Shown here: one piece after another, positions 52,958 through 63,680 of the stretch
Position numbering within the stretch: position 1 is the stretch's first letter
Layout: each line of letters begins with the position of its first letter
NCBI GenBank assembly: GCA_030998225.1
Contig: JAPYXD010000045.1
Coordinates: 1,116,001 to 1,180,000, forward strand
Reading direction: 5' to 3'
DNA from: Diplolepis rosae
Taxonomy: Eukaryota > Arthropoda > Insecta > Hymenoptera > Diplolepididae
DNA: 64,000 nt
Translations under genes and position numbers: made by a program
Notes under the pieces: model-generated
The model's input: the letters and a program-made list of their open reading frames with translations, nothing else
What the model was told of the DNA's origin: nothing
Databases searched by the model: none

Positions 52958-54310
52958 TAGTCCAAGCAACAGGGAATTTGTTATGAATAATTTAGGACAT
53001 TATTTATTTCAGAAAACGGACTGCGCCCTCAGAAGAAAGGTTGGTCATAGAGTAATTGTATCATGTTTTGGACAACGAAATATGATTTATAAATTTTTTA
53101 TCAACATTTAAAACCAAAAAATCGCACTTTTTTTAGTTTTTTGTTTATAACATTAAAGGTAATTATCCAATATTGATGACATCAATTGGAAAGTGTTAGA
53201 CAATTGAATTGTGAACAAAATAAGCCGTCGCTTGATCAGATTGGATAACTAGAAGCGGAGAAAATTCGGAAAAACCGGGAAATTTAGCTTTTCAAAACAA
53301 ATTAATATCTCAGTTAATTTTAAACGTTTTTGGTTGAGGATTGGTGGAAAAGTAGCAGACTTTACGCTCTTCAAATGGATAGAAAAACGGACACTTTACG
53401 ATAATACGTTTCCGCGCTATTGACACATTAATTTATTTAATGCGCTAATTGTAAAATGTCTGTTTGCCGCAGAGTTTGTCCGATTTTTATTTTGAAAACG
53501 GCTTTTAAAAATATAAATCAAGCACAACAGAACGTCAATCTTGGTTTTTCGCTAAAATGTTGCAAAGTTTATTAAAAAAAAGGCCTAAACATGACTTCAA
53601 ACTCCAGAACGCAGCAAAGTGACAGTGGTGGGGGGAGAAGGCGAGTAGGCTCACTGAGTCACTTCGCTACGTTCAGGCATTTGGAGCCATGTTTGGGCCT
53701 TTTTTTAATGAACTTTGCAAAATTTTAGCGAAAAACCAAGATTGACGTTCTGCTGTGCTTGATTTATATTTTTAAAAGCCCATTTCAAAATAAAAATCGG
53801 ACCACCTCTGCGGCAAGCAGACATTTTACAATTAACGCATTAAATAAATTAATGTGTCAATAGCGCCGAAACGTATTATCTTAAAGTGTCCGTTTTTTTA
53901 TATATTTGAAGAGCATAAAGTCTGCTACTTTTCCACCAATCCTCAACCGAAAAAGTTAAAAATTAACTGAGATATTTTTTTGTTTAACAAAAGCTAAATT
54001 TTCCGGTTTTCCGAATTTTCTCCGCTTCTAATTATCCAATCTGATCAAGCGACGACTTATTTTGTTCGCAATTCAATTGTCTGACACTTTCCAATTGATG
54101 ATATTAAGATTGGATAATTTCCTTCAATGTTATAAACAAAAAACTAAAAAAGTACAATTTTTTGGTCTTAAATGTTAATAAAAAATTTTTAAATCATATT
54201 TCGTTGTCCAAAATATGACACAATTACTCTAAGACCAACCTTTCTTCTGATGTCGCAATCCGTTTTCTGAAATAAATAATGTCCTAACAAATTCCCTGTT
54301 GCTTGGACTA
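52958..54310. mobile_element. 1.35-kb hairpin element with CTA duplication
   Basis: The tips TAGTCCAAGCAACAGGGAAT are perfect inverted copies. The arms of about 640 bp pair almost to the centre near 53640. CTA lies on both sides (52955-52957 and 54311-54313). The undisturbed left arm of the host (near 52066-52070, inverted) shows a single CTA. The 3-bp duplication fits PIF/Harbinger-type MITEs. No ORF is credible. Confidence 0.8.
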
Positions 54311-54533
54311 CTAAGACATTAGTATGTACGCTCTGGACATGAGTGGTTAATGTCTAGCGAGGACACAGTGATGTCTATTTTCAATTTGCGTCTTCGGACA
54401 TGAACCACTCCTTTCCGGACGCTACAGAGTCATGTTTTTTTTCTCAGTGTAGCCTTTGAAAGTTAGAGAAACGTGACAAAACATGAATCGTAGGTTTTAC
54501 GAAAATATAACGTTTTAGAACAGAAAGAGCGTA

Positions 54534-54969
54534 CACGGAGAAAAATAGTTGAAGTAACTTTACTCAACTCTCGATTAAACTTGGGACATAATGACATTTG
54601 GACATTTATTAAATCCTATTCGGGTAAATTAAATTTGATAAATACCCAATTCACTCAAAGTGAATAACAATAAGCGTTTTCATAGCGCCTCCTTTGAAAA
54701 TCCGATTTTCAGTACCTGTAGAGCGGATTGAAACTACGATTTTCAACCCTAGGGTTGAAAGTCGCTGTTTCAACCCGCTCCACAGTTACAGCCAATCAGA
54801 TTCTCAAAAGAGTTGCTATGAAAAATAGTATACATTACTCGAAACAAAACACAGCGAAAGCATTTCGTGTGATTGCAGCCCTCGTTTCACTCGGGCAGAG
54901 CAAACTTCACACTCATGCAATCGCTCTGTTTCGCCCCTTGTAATGTAATATACTATACATAGGAAATAG
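54534..54969. repeat. end of a CACGGAGAAAAATAG-type element
   Basis: It starts TA|CACGGAGAAAAATAGTTG and continues AACTTTACTCAACTCTCGAT, the terminal text also found inverted at 28408-28442. The right partner here is not clear; a GAGTTGAGTAAAACG at 54974 may be it. Confidence 0.45.
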
Positions 54970-55059
54970 TAAGGAGTTGAGTAAAACGTTATCGACGACA
55001 GGGCATCAACATGCGTCAGTGGATTAACATGAAATGTATAAGTATATTTTATTATTCAA

Positions 55060-56010
55060 AACCAATTAAAAATATTCAAAATACAATTACAGTTTATTTT
55101 AGTACACTTTAAATCCAAAATAGTGGAATGGCCACTGTTTTATGTAGTGCGCAATGAACCACTTACTTAATAGTGGATTCCACTCATAAACTAGTGATTT
55201 TAAAAATTCATCATACTGCTGTCGTGTTTGATCGTGTTTTGCCTGTTCATAATGAAGCTTTCGTACATGCTCCGCAGTGTTAACCACCATTTTTTTAGTG
55301 ATTATCCACTAGTCTAGAGTGGCGGACTTCGCATTTTGCCAAATAGTGGATAACCACTAGAAAAAAGTGGTTTTCCAGTAGAAAAAAGTGTTTTCTCATT
55401 ATTTTGTATTTAGAGAGTAGGAAGTTATTAATTTTATCCTAATAGATTAAAGTTAACGCGCATGCACGGAAAATATTAGCAGTTCAAACTTTCATTAATT
55501 GTCATCGACTTTTGGATATGACTATAGTCAATGAGAATTTAGTCAACATTTTTAGAAGCTTTCATTGAAAAGTGTACAGATTTATTGAATTTGTCAATGA
55601 ATTTCTTTACGGTTTTAGTCCTATCCAAAGTCGATGACATGTGACTGCAATAAGAATTTTTATTCCCATTCCATCGGAATTTTTCATTACCTTTAAGGTA
55701 TAAAAACTATAATCAATTTAGTGAAAAAAATTTGTTCTCTCATCTAACCCTCTTACGACAAATCCTCTTTTAGTTTAACAGTTTTTATAATTTATTTAAA
55801 AGTTTCACATAATCTAGTCATATAGATTCTGTAAGTTTAATACATTCTGATTAATAATTTTTTCTCAATTCATTTATAATTACTTCTACTTTTTTCACTC
55901 AAGTTTTTAAATTAAATCAATTTCATGAAAATTTAAACCACCAAAAGTCTTAATAAGTGTATTACATAAAATTTGAAAAATCTACACAGGATTTAGATTT
56001 CACATAAATT
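55060..56010 (-). repeat. dispersed repeat, copy 2 (related to 27300-27800)
   Basis: A minus-strand match to the repeat at 27.3-27.8 kb in two blocks (55070-55310 and 55790-56000), with about 480 bp between them that copy 1 lacks. It contains an open frame of about 63 codons (55290-55099; VNTAEHVRKLHYEQAKHDQT ... KQWPFHYFGFKVY) that is partly conserved in copy 1. This may be the end of an unknown transposon-encoded protein. Confidence 0.5.
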
Positions 56011-56984
56011 TCTTAGGCACAATAATAATTTGGAATTCGCAATTGTCAAATCCATATTTTGAAAATATATAACACAGAAAATAAAAGAACTGATTATAAA
56101 TGTTTTTACACAAGATACTCTTTGACAATAATGCAATTTTTAATGTACATTTCAAACTTTAGTTTAATTAAATTTCATACGCAGTTATAATAAAAATGTA
56201 TTTCAAATTATTGATTAATAATTATATGTATCAACAATCATAATTATAATTATAATAATTAATTATATTTACTTGAGTGCGGCTCAAGAACTATAGTCAC
56301 GACACTGGCCCACAAGCTATTAATAACTCTTGCAGTCATTATATAAGTTCCAAGTTTTATGTCTCAGCATTGTAAGCGAGCGTGCGCGTGATTCGACGAA
56401 ATCGTATCGTACTATATATAAGTTTGAGTTATTAGGTTTATATTTGTGAAGTTGTATGTTTATGTGTATTTGTGATAGAAATCATGATTGGCTGCGACTG
56501 AATGGTGTGAATGTAATTGTATGCTGTTCATGTATGTATGTATGTATCGAATGACTAATGGCAGGTTCGAGGTAAGAATATTTTTTCATTTAAGAGAACC
56601 ATACACGGACAAAATTTCTTCTTGAGAAATTCCCGAATTTGTTGCGAAATTGAGGATATGAAGGAAATTCCATAGAAATTACGGACTTACTCGTTCAGAA
56701 ATATTATAGTACTTTTTGTAGAAGAATTATGAATAGTTCAGTAAAAATTTCCGAACTATGCAGTAATATTCTTAACGAGAATCTATTGAAAATTTTCAGA
56801 AACACTCTTAACAAAAGTAGAAATTCCGGTCTTTGGAACCTTCTATCTTTTAGCTCGTTCTACCTTACAACGTTTTTCAAAATATCACATACTCACCCCT
56901 GAAGCTTTATTCCAGTGTAAATGCAGAGAGCAGTAACACTAACCGCGTATGATATTATGTAATGTAAAAATTACTTCTAGGGTG
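56011..56984. other. no gene recognised; ATGT microsatellite
   Basis: AT-rich. (ATGT)n-like run at 56531-56548 and TAATTATAATTATAATAATT at about 56241. No coding sequence seen. Confidence 0.4.
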
Positions 56985-58137
56985 TTCTACGGATTACCCG
57001 GCGTGAAGAGGGTAGCGAACGGTTGCGCGGCGTCAGGTCCGGCGGAGCATCCGGTTATTTATCGCACAATTGCTCGAAAACAAGAAAAAACGCCATCCTG
57101 AAATTTTGCTACTTTATAGGAAAAAATTTCAGCTTTTTAACTAGATGATTAAAAAAAAAAAAAATGGGTCCAAATTTGCGAAAAAGTCAAATTTATTTGT
57201 GATTTTCGAAAATGGAGGTCAAATTTTGATTTTTTTCAAACATGGTTACAACCAGTTAAAAGATCACGAAAAAGACTGAAGAAAACATGGGAAGTAAAAT
57301 TTTGCTTTATGCCAAAAGAAATAAGTTATATTCGTTTGAAGAAGAAGCTTCCCATCAAAAGTCTGAAAATTGCAACCCCCCTATTTCAGCAAATATTTGT
57401 CAAAAAGAAAAATTTTTTTTTGTTGGAAGTACCATCAAATAGAACTCTAATCAGCCAAACTTAAAGCTCGTTCGGACGACTTCGTTTTTTGGGGTGGTAC
57501 CATTTGAGAAATTTTGCACCATAGTTATAAAATTCATTACAGTATTAATATGTTATGAGTAAGAAGCAATCATAAAACAATAAATAATCACTTTCCATCG
57601 CTTTTTGATGATAACGTTCTCCAAAAAGTAGACAGTAATACAGCATTAGTGGAAGTTGCGCACGACGCCGTCGATCGAAGATCGTGATTCCAAGCGCATC
57701 ACTTTACAAAAAAAATCATATTTCGCGCAATTTACGAGTGCGCACCTTAATTATTTACCTAAAATTTGAGTAATACTTGGGGCTATCACCATGAATTTTT
57801 TCAGATTTTTCAAAAATTAATTTGTTTGACATTTTTTTTTGTTATTAAATTTAGAGTAAAAATTTTTCAAAAAAATGCTACTACATCGGCCGTCTAATGA
57901 TATGTTTGTGTAATTGTTTTCAGAATTTTTCATAGTTTCAATTTTTAAATGATTGAAAAAGAACAGACATCATTTTTTTTTGTTTATCCCATAACTTTTC
58001 AAATAATGCATGGAATAATTTCAAATTTTGGGTTTCTTTATTGCTTGTGTTAGTCTATCAATCTTTAAAATTTCAACTAAATTGGAAACATAGAGTCCTG
58101 AACCCGTCCGATTTGGCATAGAACACACCTTATACAT
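56985..58137. mobile_element. short non-coding relative of the ISL2EU-like element
   Basis: 57540-58137 is the reverse complement of the 24900-25510 end (for example GGTGTGTTCTATGCCAAATC against GGTGTGTTCCATGCCAAATC). The left tip reads GGTGTTCTACGGATTACCCG, similar only in its first bases. No ORF like that at 25527-26306 is present, so it looks like a non-autonomous derivative. Confidence 0.5.
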
Positions 58138-58429
58138 TTCATGTTAATCCATTGACGCATGTTGATGCCCTGTCGTTGACGACGTTTTACTCAACTCTGT
58201 TGTCGACTGCATGTTAATTTTTCAAAATGAATATTAAAGTTTGACATTTTTTTTTCCTATTTTCTACAGCCGAGAAATAAAATTCTTGATTTTTATTGCT
58301 AAGATTATAATGTGAAAAAGTAAGTTTTATCACCCGAACTTATCATCGATCATGGAATCGATCATTTTTTCTATTTCACGCCAGGGCCCCAAAATCGCGT
58401 TTTCCGCGTGGTTTTCAAAGAACAGCTTT

Positions 58430-58612
58430 TATGTGAGAGGTTAGGGGAACTCTTAGAGAAAGCACTCCGAGTAGTAGTAAGAGGAAAGGGGACTTACGTT
58501 AATGAAGTACTCTAAATAATAATAAGACGCAAGGGGCCTCACGCTACTAAAGTACCCTCAATTACAGTAAGAGACAAAGGTTCTCACGTTAAAGAAGCAC
58601 CCGAAATAGTGG
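58430..58612. repeat. divergent minisatellite, ~48-bp unit
   Basis: Three to four diverged copies of a unit like AGTAAGAGACAAAGGTTCTC + ACGTTAAAGAAGCACCC. Aligned positions of AAGG, TCACG/TTACG and AAAGTACCC/AAGTACTC recur every 46-50 bp. Confidence 0.6.
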
Positions 58613-59512
58613 TAAATTAATTCATAGCCTTGAAAAAAATTTTAAAAACATGCAAGAACTTATGTATGAGGTCAAGCACTAAGGCGCCCAAGGACCAAGC
58701 CACTCCAAACACAATCCTCAAAAAAAGAAGAAGGGTGAGGGGACTACTCTTCTGTAAATTCGTGGGTGATGCGACTGTAAAACGCTCCACCTCAGAAGCA
58801 CACAATGAAGGTGCTTTAAAATTAATTGTGGCACAGTTTTGGCAACACAGATATACAGATATTCAAAAGATAAATCGCTCTGAAGAAGCGCGTACAGCAC
58901 AATCACATACACGAACGCGGACGGCACAAAGTTAATGAAATATAAAAAATTTCCTTTGTAATTTAAGTTATTTTGCGATATTTCATGATTATTTGAAGGT
59001 TTATTCCCCTTTGGACAAAGGCGAAAGAGAGATGGTCAGCACACCCTGTTTGGCGTCCAAAAGAAAACTGATTTGGAAAACTATCTGTGATGTTAAAAGG
59101 CTAGTGTTGAGAAGTTTGTAAACAAGACCATTCGTTGGGAAAGGTTAAGTTTTAGACACCAAAGTGAATCGCCATACATAAACTATGTCAGTGGTGTAAT
59201 TACTGCCAAGCTGGCCATGTAGTTTGTCTAGGGCCCCCAATAAGTCATGTCCTTTGAAAAGAAACTTTTGTTTTGACATTTTTTGCTGGATGTACAACTC
59301 AATTAAAATTTTTGCAGATTTATAGGATTTATTTAAATATTTGAATACAAAATTGTTGAATATTTGAATTAATAATTTTCGGATAGAGGATCACCTACTG
59401 AAAACATATGTGGGGTTCCCATGATCGTAGTTACGCCACTGAGTTATGTCCCGGTTACTTAAGACCCAGATACCCTAAAGTGTTCGAAGAAAACACGAAT
59501 TTAAAGAGCACA
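58613..59512. other. no gene recognised
   Basis: A 101-codon open stretch (58630-58935, plus) is rich in Lys, Arg, Thr and Ser, with no recognisable motif or splice context. I do not call it a gene. Confidence 0.35.
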
Positions 59513-59706
59513 TGTTACAGATAAAAATAGTATTAGCGTACTTTCAACTATATTTTATTAAAAACTGAGATACTCGCTAGCAGCTCGTATGCTTTTAGAA
59601 AAGGGCGGGTAGGCTCGGGAAGCAAGACTGGCGAGCGGGCCCTGTGCTCTACAATATAAGGGCAATCTTATCTCTAAATTAGGAAGGAAGATGAGACCAC
59701 GTAACA
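59513..59706 (-). repeat. 3' LTR of second errantivirus-like element
   Basis: In minus orientation it starts TGTTACGTGGTCTCATC and ends TTTTTATCTGTAACA, so the tips are TGTTAC...GTAACA, about 194 bp. It is preceded by the purine tract GGGGG, as in the element at 16863-19779 (shared block AATTTAAGG.ACTAAAT just upstream). The 5' LTR lies outside the window. Confidence 0.65.
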
Positions 59707-60050
59707 CCCCCGTATCTAGCTTACATTTAGTTCCTTAAATTTTTATTTTTAATTGATTACGTCGATTCTTTATTTTTAGTGGTTCGTCTTTACAAACATT
59801 AGGTTTTTTAATATTTAAAGGTTCTTACTCAGGAATATTAGGTTGGAAAGTTACAAATTTAGGGGTCGTTTGTACCTGAGTCTTTACACAAAAGATACAG
59901 AGTTTCTTAGGTACACACTTGGAGATACACTCTATTATAAATACTCGGTGCATCGTTTTGTCATTTTTGAGATATAGTTCAAGATTATTAAACATGAACT
60001 TACAACTATGACCTTGAATCAGGCTTCTTAATTTGTATTGTGGTAAGGTT
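59707..60050 (-). pseudogene. errantivirus-like env, 3' end
   Basis: Minus strand: a cysteine tail (KKLCIFCVKTQVQTTPKFVT) like that of the 17.2-kb copy (KICLFCVKIKVETQTHVIT), with FNNLELYLKN upstream. Most of the transmembrane region is missing. The gene is interrupted at 60050 by the R1-like insertion and continues at 63681. Inactive. Confidence 0.5.
60036..60050. repeat. 15-bp target-site duplication, copy 1
   Basis: TATTGTGGTAAGGTT, repeated exactly at 63666-63680 on the other side of the R1-like element, next to the poly-T (minus-strand poly-A). Confidence 0.85.
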
Positions 60051-60417
60051 TTTTTTTTTTTTTTTTGGTGAGGAGGAAAAATGGCGAAATCTTTTATAGA
60101 CGTTGTACAGGACTCTCCTAGGACGGGGCTAGGCATACCTGTTAAAACCAGAAAACCCCTTCTCTCGAACCAATACACCGCCCGCGGAACCGCCTTTCGG
60201 CTTTAAACTTCACGGGCGGTTGGTTCCAGCTTAAAATCGCGTACGACTCTTCCGTCATCCATTCGCCCGGGACTCCCATCCGCGGTCGCACGCCCGTTAG
60301 GCAGACTGACTAGCCGCGCCAGTCAGGGGAGGAATAAAGCAATTCCTCCCCCGGACGACGCGGACGGCCAAGTCCGTCCAAGACGCAGGACCGCGGGTGC
60401 AGGCCCCGATGCGATTT
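60051..60417 (-). other. 3' untranslated region and poly-A of the R1-like element
   Basis: 367 bp, GC-rich, with an inverted GAACCGCC/GGCGGTTGG pair (60187-60225), ending in an A-tract after integration. Confidence 0.6.
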
Positions 60418-63400
60418 CTACTGGCCCCCGTTGCTGCCGCGCTCTACACGCCCATCGAGCTCCCTCGTCTTCATCACCACGGTGACGAATGACTCGATAA
60501 GTGTCCATTTTTGTTCAGACTGGAGCATGAGAGAGACCATCGTGTCAGGTGTCAGTTGGGCGCCCACTTCCCGACCGACAGCCTCTCTTGCCACGCCCCA
60601 CCTGGCACAGAAGAAGAGTGTGTGCTCTGCATTGTCCACAAGGGATCCGCAGTAGCAACACGACTCGTCGTCTCTTTTCTTAAAGCGCTTCAGGTACGCA
60701 TTAAAGCAGCCATGGCCTGAAAGCGCTTGCGCCAGGTAAAAGCCGACTTGACCGTGCTTTCTATCCAGCCAGGTGGTGAGCTCCGGGATTAGACGGTGTG
60801 TCCATCTCCCGGATTGGTCACCATGCCATCTCGTCTGCCATTTCTCGACGAGTCTGCGCCTTCCATCCTTGCGGATGGCCTCCTTTGCGCGAGCGATTAC
60901 CTGCGGGTTTGTTAAGCAGGTTAGCTCCTTACGGAGCTGAAAGGTCTCTTTCCTTTCCGTCGCCAATAAGTCAATTGGCGGGACGCTCGCCAGGACCAGC
61001 ACAGCACTCGTCGACACAGTTCGGTATGCTGAGACAATTCTCATCACCACACCTCTCTGTGCCGAGAACAGCTTCTTCAGGATAGCATGGTTGTTAAGGG
61101 CACTTGTCCAGATCGGAGCTGCATAAAGCAGCTTCGAATTTACCACGCTCGCCACCAGCCTTCTCTTAGCTTCCCTGGGTCCACCAATGTTGGGCATGAG
61201 CCGAGTCAGGGCGGCACCACATTGGATGGCTGTGGCAGTCGCGATCTGCAGGTGTTCGCCGAAGCTAAGCCTTCGATCCAACTGCACTCCCAGGTACTTA
61301 ATGCTCTTTTTCCACTCTATTTCATGTTCCCCGATAGCGATCTTCGGATATTGGAAGGATCTCCTGTCTGTGACCAGCAAAGCCTCGGTCTTCTCAGGGG
61401 CCATTTTCAGGCCTCTGCTATCTAACCAACGCTTTGCCCGCCACAGAGTATCATTGATCCTCAGCTCCAGAATTCCGACGTCGTCAGCAGCGCACACGAC
61501 AAGTGCGTCATCCGCGAAGCCGATGATGCTCGTTCCAGCAGGCAGGTGCATGTGCAGGAAATCGTCGTACATGACGTTCTAAACGAGTGGACCCAACCGC
61601 GACCCTTGAGGGGCGCCACATGTCATCTCCTCCTTGAGAGACCATTTGTCGCCCTCATATATCACCCACCTGTCGCTGAGATAGTCATCTATCATTCGCA
61701 ACAGGTAGTCTGGAACCTTTTTCCGCACCATCGCCTCGATGCAGATGTTCCATCTCGCGGTATTGAACGCATTGCGTATGTCAATGCCGATCAACGCGCA
61801 AAATCCCTTACGCTTACCAGTTCCTCTTCTTGCTTTAGTGGCGATGTCCACCACTGCCTGGATGGCGTCAACTGTGGACCTGCCTTTCCGAAAGCCAAAC
61901 TGGTTTTCCGAGAGACCATTCTCGCGGACCATGTGACCCTGTAGTCTTTGTAGGATCATTTCCTCCAGAAGTTTCCCCATCGTATCCAATAGACATATTG
62001 GTCTATACGATGAGGCATCCCCTAGAGGCTTGTTGCCCTTCCTCAGCAGGACCAACCTCTGCTTCTTCCAGTCTCCGAAGAACCTCCCCTCCCGAAGACA
62101 GGAGTTAAAGACTTCTAGGAGGATCTCCGGGTATACCCCGATCACCTCTTTGAGGATCTCGTTCGGTAACCCATCGATCCCCGGCGCTGTGTTTGCCTTG
62201 AGCCTTCCACCCGCTCTCTTTAGTTCTTCGAGAGTGAAGAGTTCTTCGCACCGGACCACGCAGGAGCTTCGGTCCTGTCTTTGGAACGGCTCTACATGCA
62301 GAAACAAGCTTCGCACGATGTACTTGACCTGATCGGGATTATCCAGGCCCGGGGTCTTTCTTCTAGTCACCAATCTCTTGGTGACTATTCTGAAGGCGAG
62401 ACCCCATGGGTCCTTCTCGACCTCACCAATCAAGTCTTTCCAGCACTGAAGTCGGCTTTTCTTTATGCCTTGCCTCAGAGCTGATTTTGCTTTTTTCAAT
62501 GCCTCGTGCAGTAGAGAATCACCCTTTGAGCGGGTGAATCTCCGCCGCGCTGCGAGGCATTACCGACGCAGGACAGATAACTGGTTGTTCCACCAGTACA
62601 TTGAGTCCCCGGTACGCCCGTGCCCCCGTCGAGGCATCGAGTGATCACATGCTGCGACCACTTTCCGCCTCGCCGCCCGCACGGTGTCCTCCAACGACCC
62701 AGCAGACTTAGCCCAACCAAGCTCATCTATGAGCCTGGTTTCCTCAAGATGTTTATGTAGCCTGTCTTTGCTGAGTCGTCTTGTGTTCCAGGAGGGGCTC
62801 CTTCCTTTGCCGCCCCTTCCCGTATTCACTGGGTGACTCCGTTCGCGGATGCTAAACTCAATGCACCGGTGGTCACTCAAAGTTATTACCTGGAGGACGC
62901 ACCAGTCGACTATCCTTGAGGCAAGACGGGGCGCGGCAAACGTGAGGTCGATAATCGACCCCCCCGCTCCTCGTCTGAACGTAAAATCCCTGCCCTGATT
63001 CAATACAATCAGGTCATTCCTAGCGGCCATCTCGCCGACCAAGATCCCCCTTCTGTCCAGACGGGCTTCGCCCCACTCGGGCGACTTGCTATTAAAGTCA
63101 CCCGCGATAAGGGACCGCCCACTAGCCTCTCTGAGGCTTTCCTCAAGGAGGAGGATCTGGGTCTCGAAGATCTCGAAGGGATCGTTGGGAGAGAAGTAGC
63201 AGCTGTACACACGTACCCCCGCCACCTCCACCCAAACGAACCCCGCGTCGGTCTCCAGGAAATCCCCGATGCTCAAATCATGGCTGCAAACAAGGATCCC
63301 AGCTCTCCTTGATGCATCCTGGTACCAAGAAGAGTTTTCGGACCATTTGTGTTGCTCACTAATGAGCAACACATCGGCCCTCCTCTCCCTGGCAGTCTGC

Positions 63401-63456
63401 ATCAGAAGGTTCTGGGCTTCCTTTCCTCTCCCAAGGTTGAGCTGCAGGAACTTCAA
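60418..63456 (-). pseudogene. R1-like ORF2: endonuclease-reverse transcriptase, two stop codons
   Basis: One frame of about 1013 codons with only two nonsense codons, TAA at 62562-62560 and TAG at 61581-61579. Domains in order are as follows. APE endonuclease: FLQLNLGRGKEAQ, VLLISEQHKW, LIAGDFNSKSPEWGEA, SDHRCIEF. Reverse transcriptase: NTAPGIDGLPNEIL, SYRPICLLDTMGKLLE, NQFGFRKGRSTVDAI, IDIRNAFNTARW, GAPQGSRLGP, then FADDALVV as the catalytic box. C-terminal zinc motif: CCYCGSLVDNAEHTLFFC. The amber codon falls where relatives have a Trp after GP.L; TGG to TAG is a one-base change. The protein would nick target DNA and copy its RNA there. The product cannot be made in full now. ORF2 overlaps the end of ORF1 at ATTGA. 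Confidence 0.9.
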
Positions 63457-63656
63457 TTTCTTCCTCTCAACCTCCGGAGCTCTGCCCTAAATATTGGGCA
63501 AGAACCGCTCCCCGAAGCATGGGCGACATCTTTTTCACCCCTGTCAGCGCAGGTCAGGCACCAAGGGGGAGCCTTGCACTCCTTGGCCACGTGCGACGCG
63601 CCCCCACACCTCCAGCAGGCATCCTTCCTGCCTGGAAGCGTGCAGCCGCGCGACAC
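63453..63656 (-). pseudogene. R1-like ORF1 (gag-like), 3' fragment
   Basis: 67 codons, with CCHC zinc knuckles CWRCGGASHVAKECK and WCLTCADRG, ending at TGA 63455-63453 in overlap with ORF2. ORF1 proteins bind the element RNA. The 5' remainder is lost through truncation at 63665. Confidence 0.8.
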
Positions 63657-63665
63657 ATGGCCATA

Positions 63666-63680
63666 TATTGTGGTAAGGTT
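63666..63680. repeat. 15-bp target-site duplication, copy 2
   Basis: TATTGTGGTAAGGTT, identical to 60036-60050. It lies in the env reading frame of the host retroelement. Confidence 0.85.

Larger units (their letters stand above)
50757..54449. mobile_element. foldback element (host of a four-way nest), TA duplication
   Basis: The tips CACTGAGAAAAAAAACATGA are inverted at 54430-54449, with TA outside on both sides. The original element was two arms of about 400 bp. The left arm now lies at 50757-50783 plus 51958-52337, and the right arm at 52529-52616, 52772-52957 and 54311-54449. The gaps are filled by four later insertions: 50784-51957, 52338-52528, 52617-52771 and 52958-54310. Matching arm text includes CATGTCCGGAGACG and AGCGCTGTCTAGACAGTAGT-type stretches. 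No ORF. Confidence 0.8.
54974..58205. repeat. inverted-repeat pair flanking 3 kb
   Basis: The left end starts GAGTTGAGTAAAACGTTATC and runs to about 55045. The right copy, inverted, is at 58132-58199. Shared text includes GACAGGGCATCAACATGCGT and GGATTAACATGAAATGTATA. The right copy is interrupted at GTATAA by the ISL2EU-like MITE ending at 58137. Between the arms lie a dispersed repeat (55060-56010) and unassigned DNA. Confidence 0.6.
60051..63665 (-). mobile_element. R1-like non-LTR retrotransposon, 5'-truncated
   Basis: A minus-strand element with a poly-A tail (16 T at 60051-60066), a 15-bp target duplication, ORF2 (63456-60418) and the last 67 codons of ORF1. It is GC-richer than any neighbour. 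5' truncation within ORF1 is usual for target-primed insertion. Clade R1 is inferred from the overlapping ORFs, APE endonuclease, reverse transcriptase and a CCHC motif after it; no RNase H was recognised. Confidence 0.9.

Noticed and set aside
58630..58935. 101-codon Lys/Arg/Thr-rich ORF
   Set aside because: No motif, no splice or promoter context, low-complexity composition next to a minisatellite.
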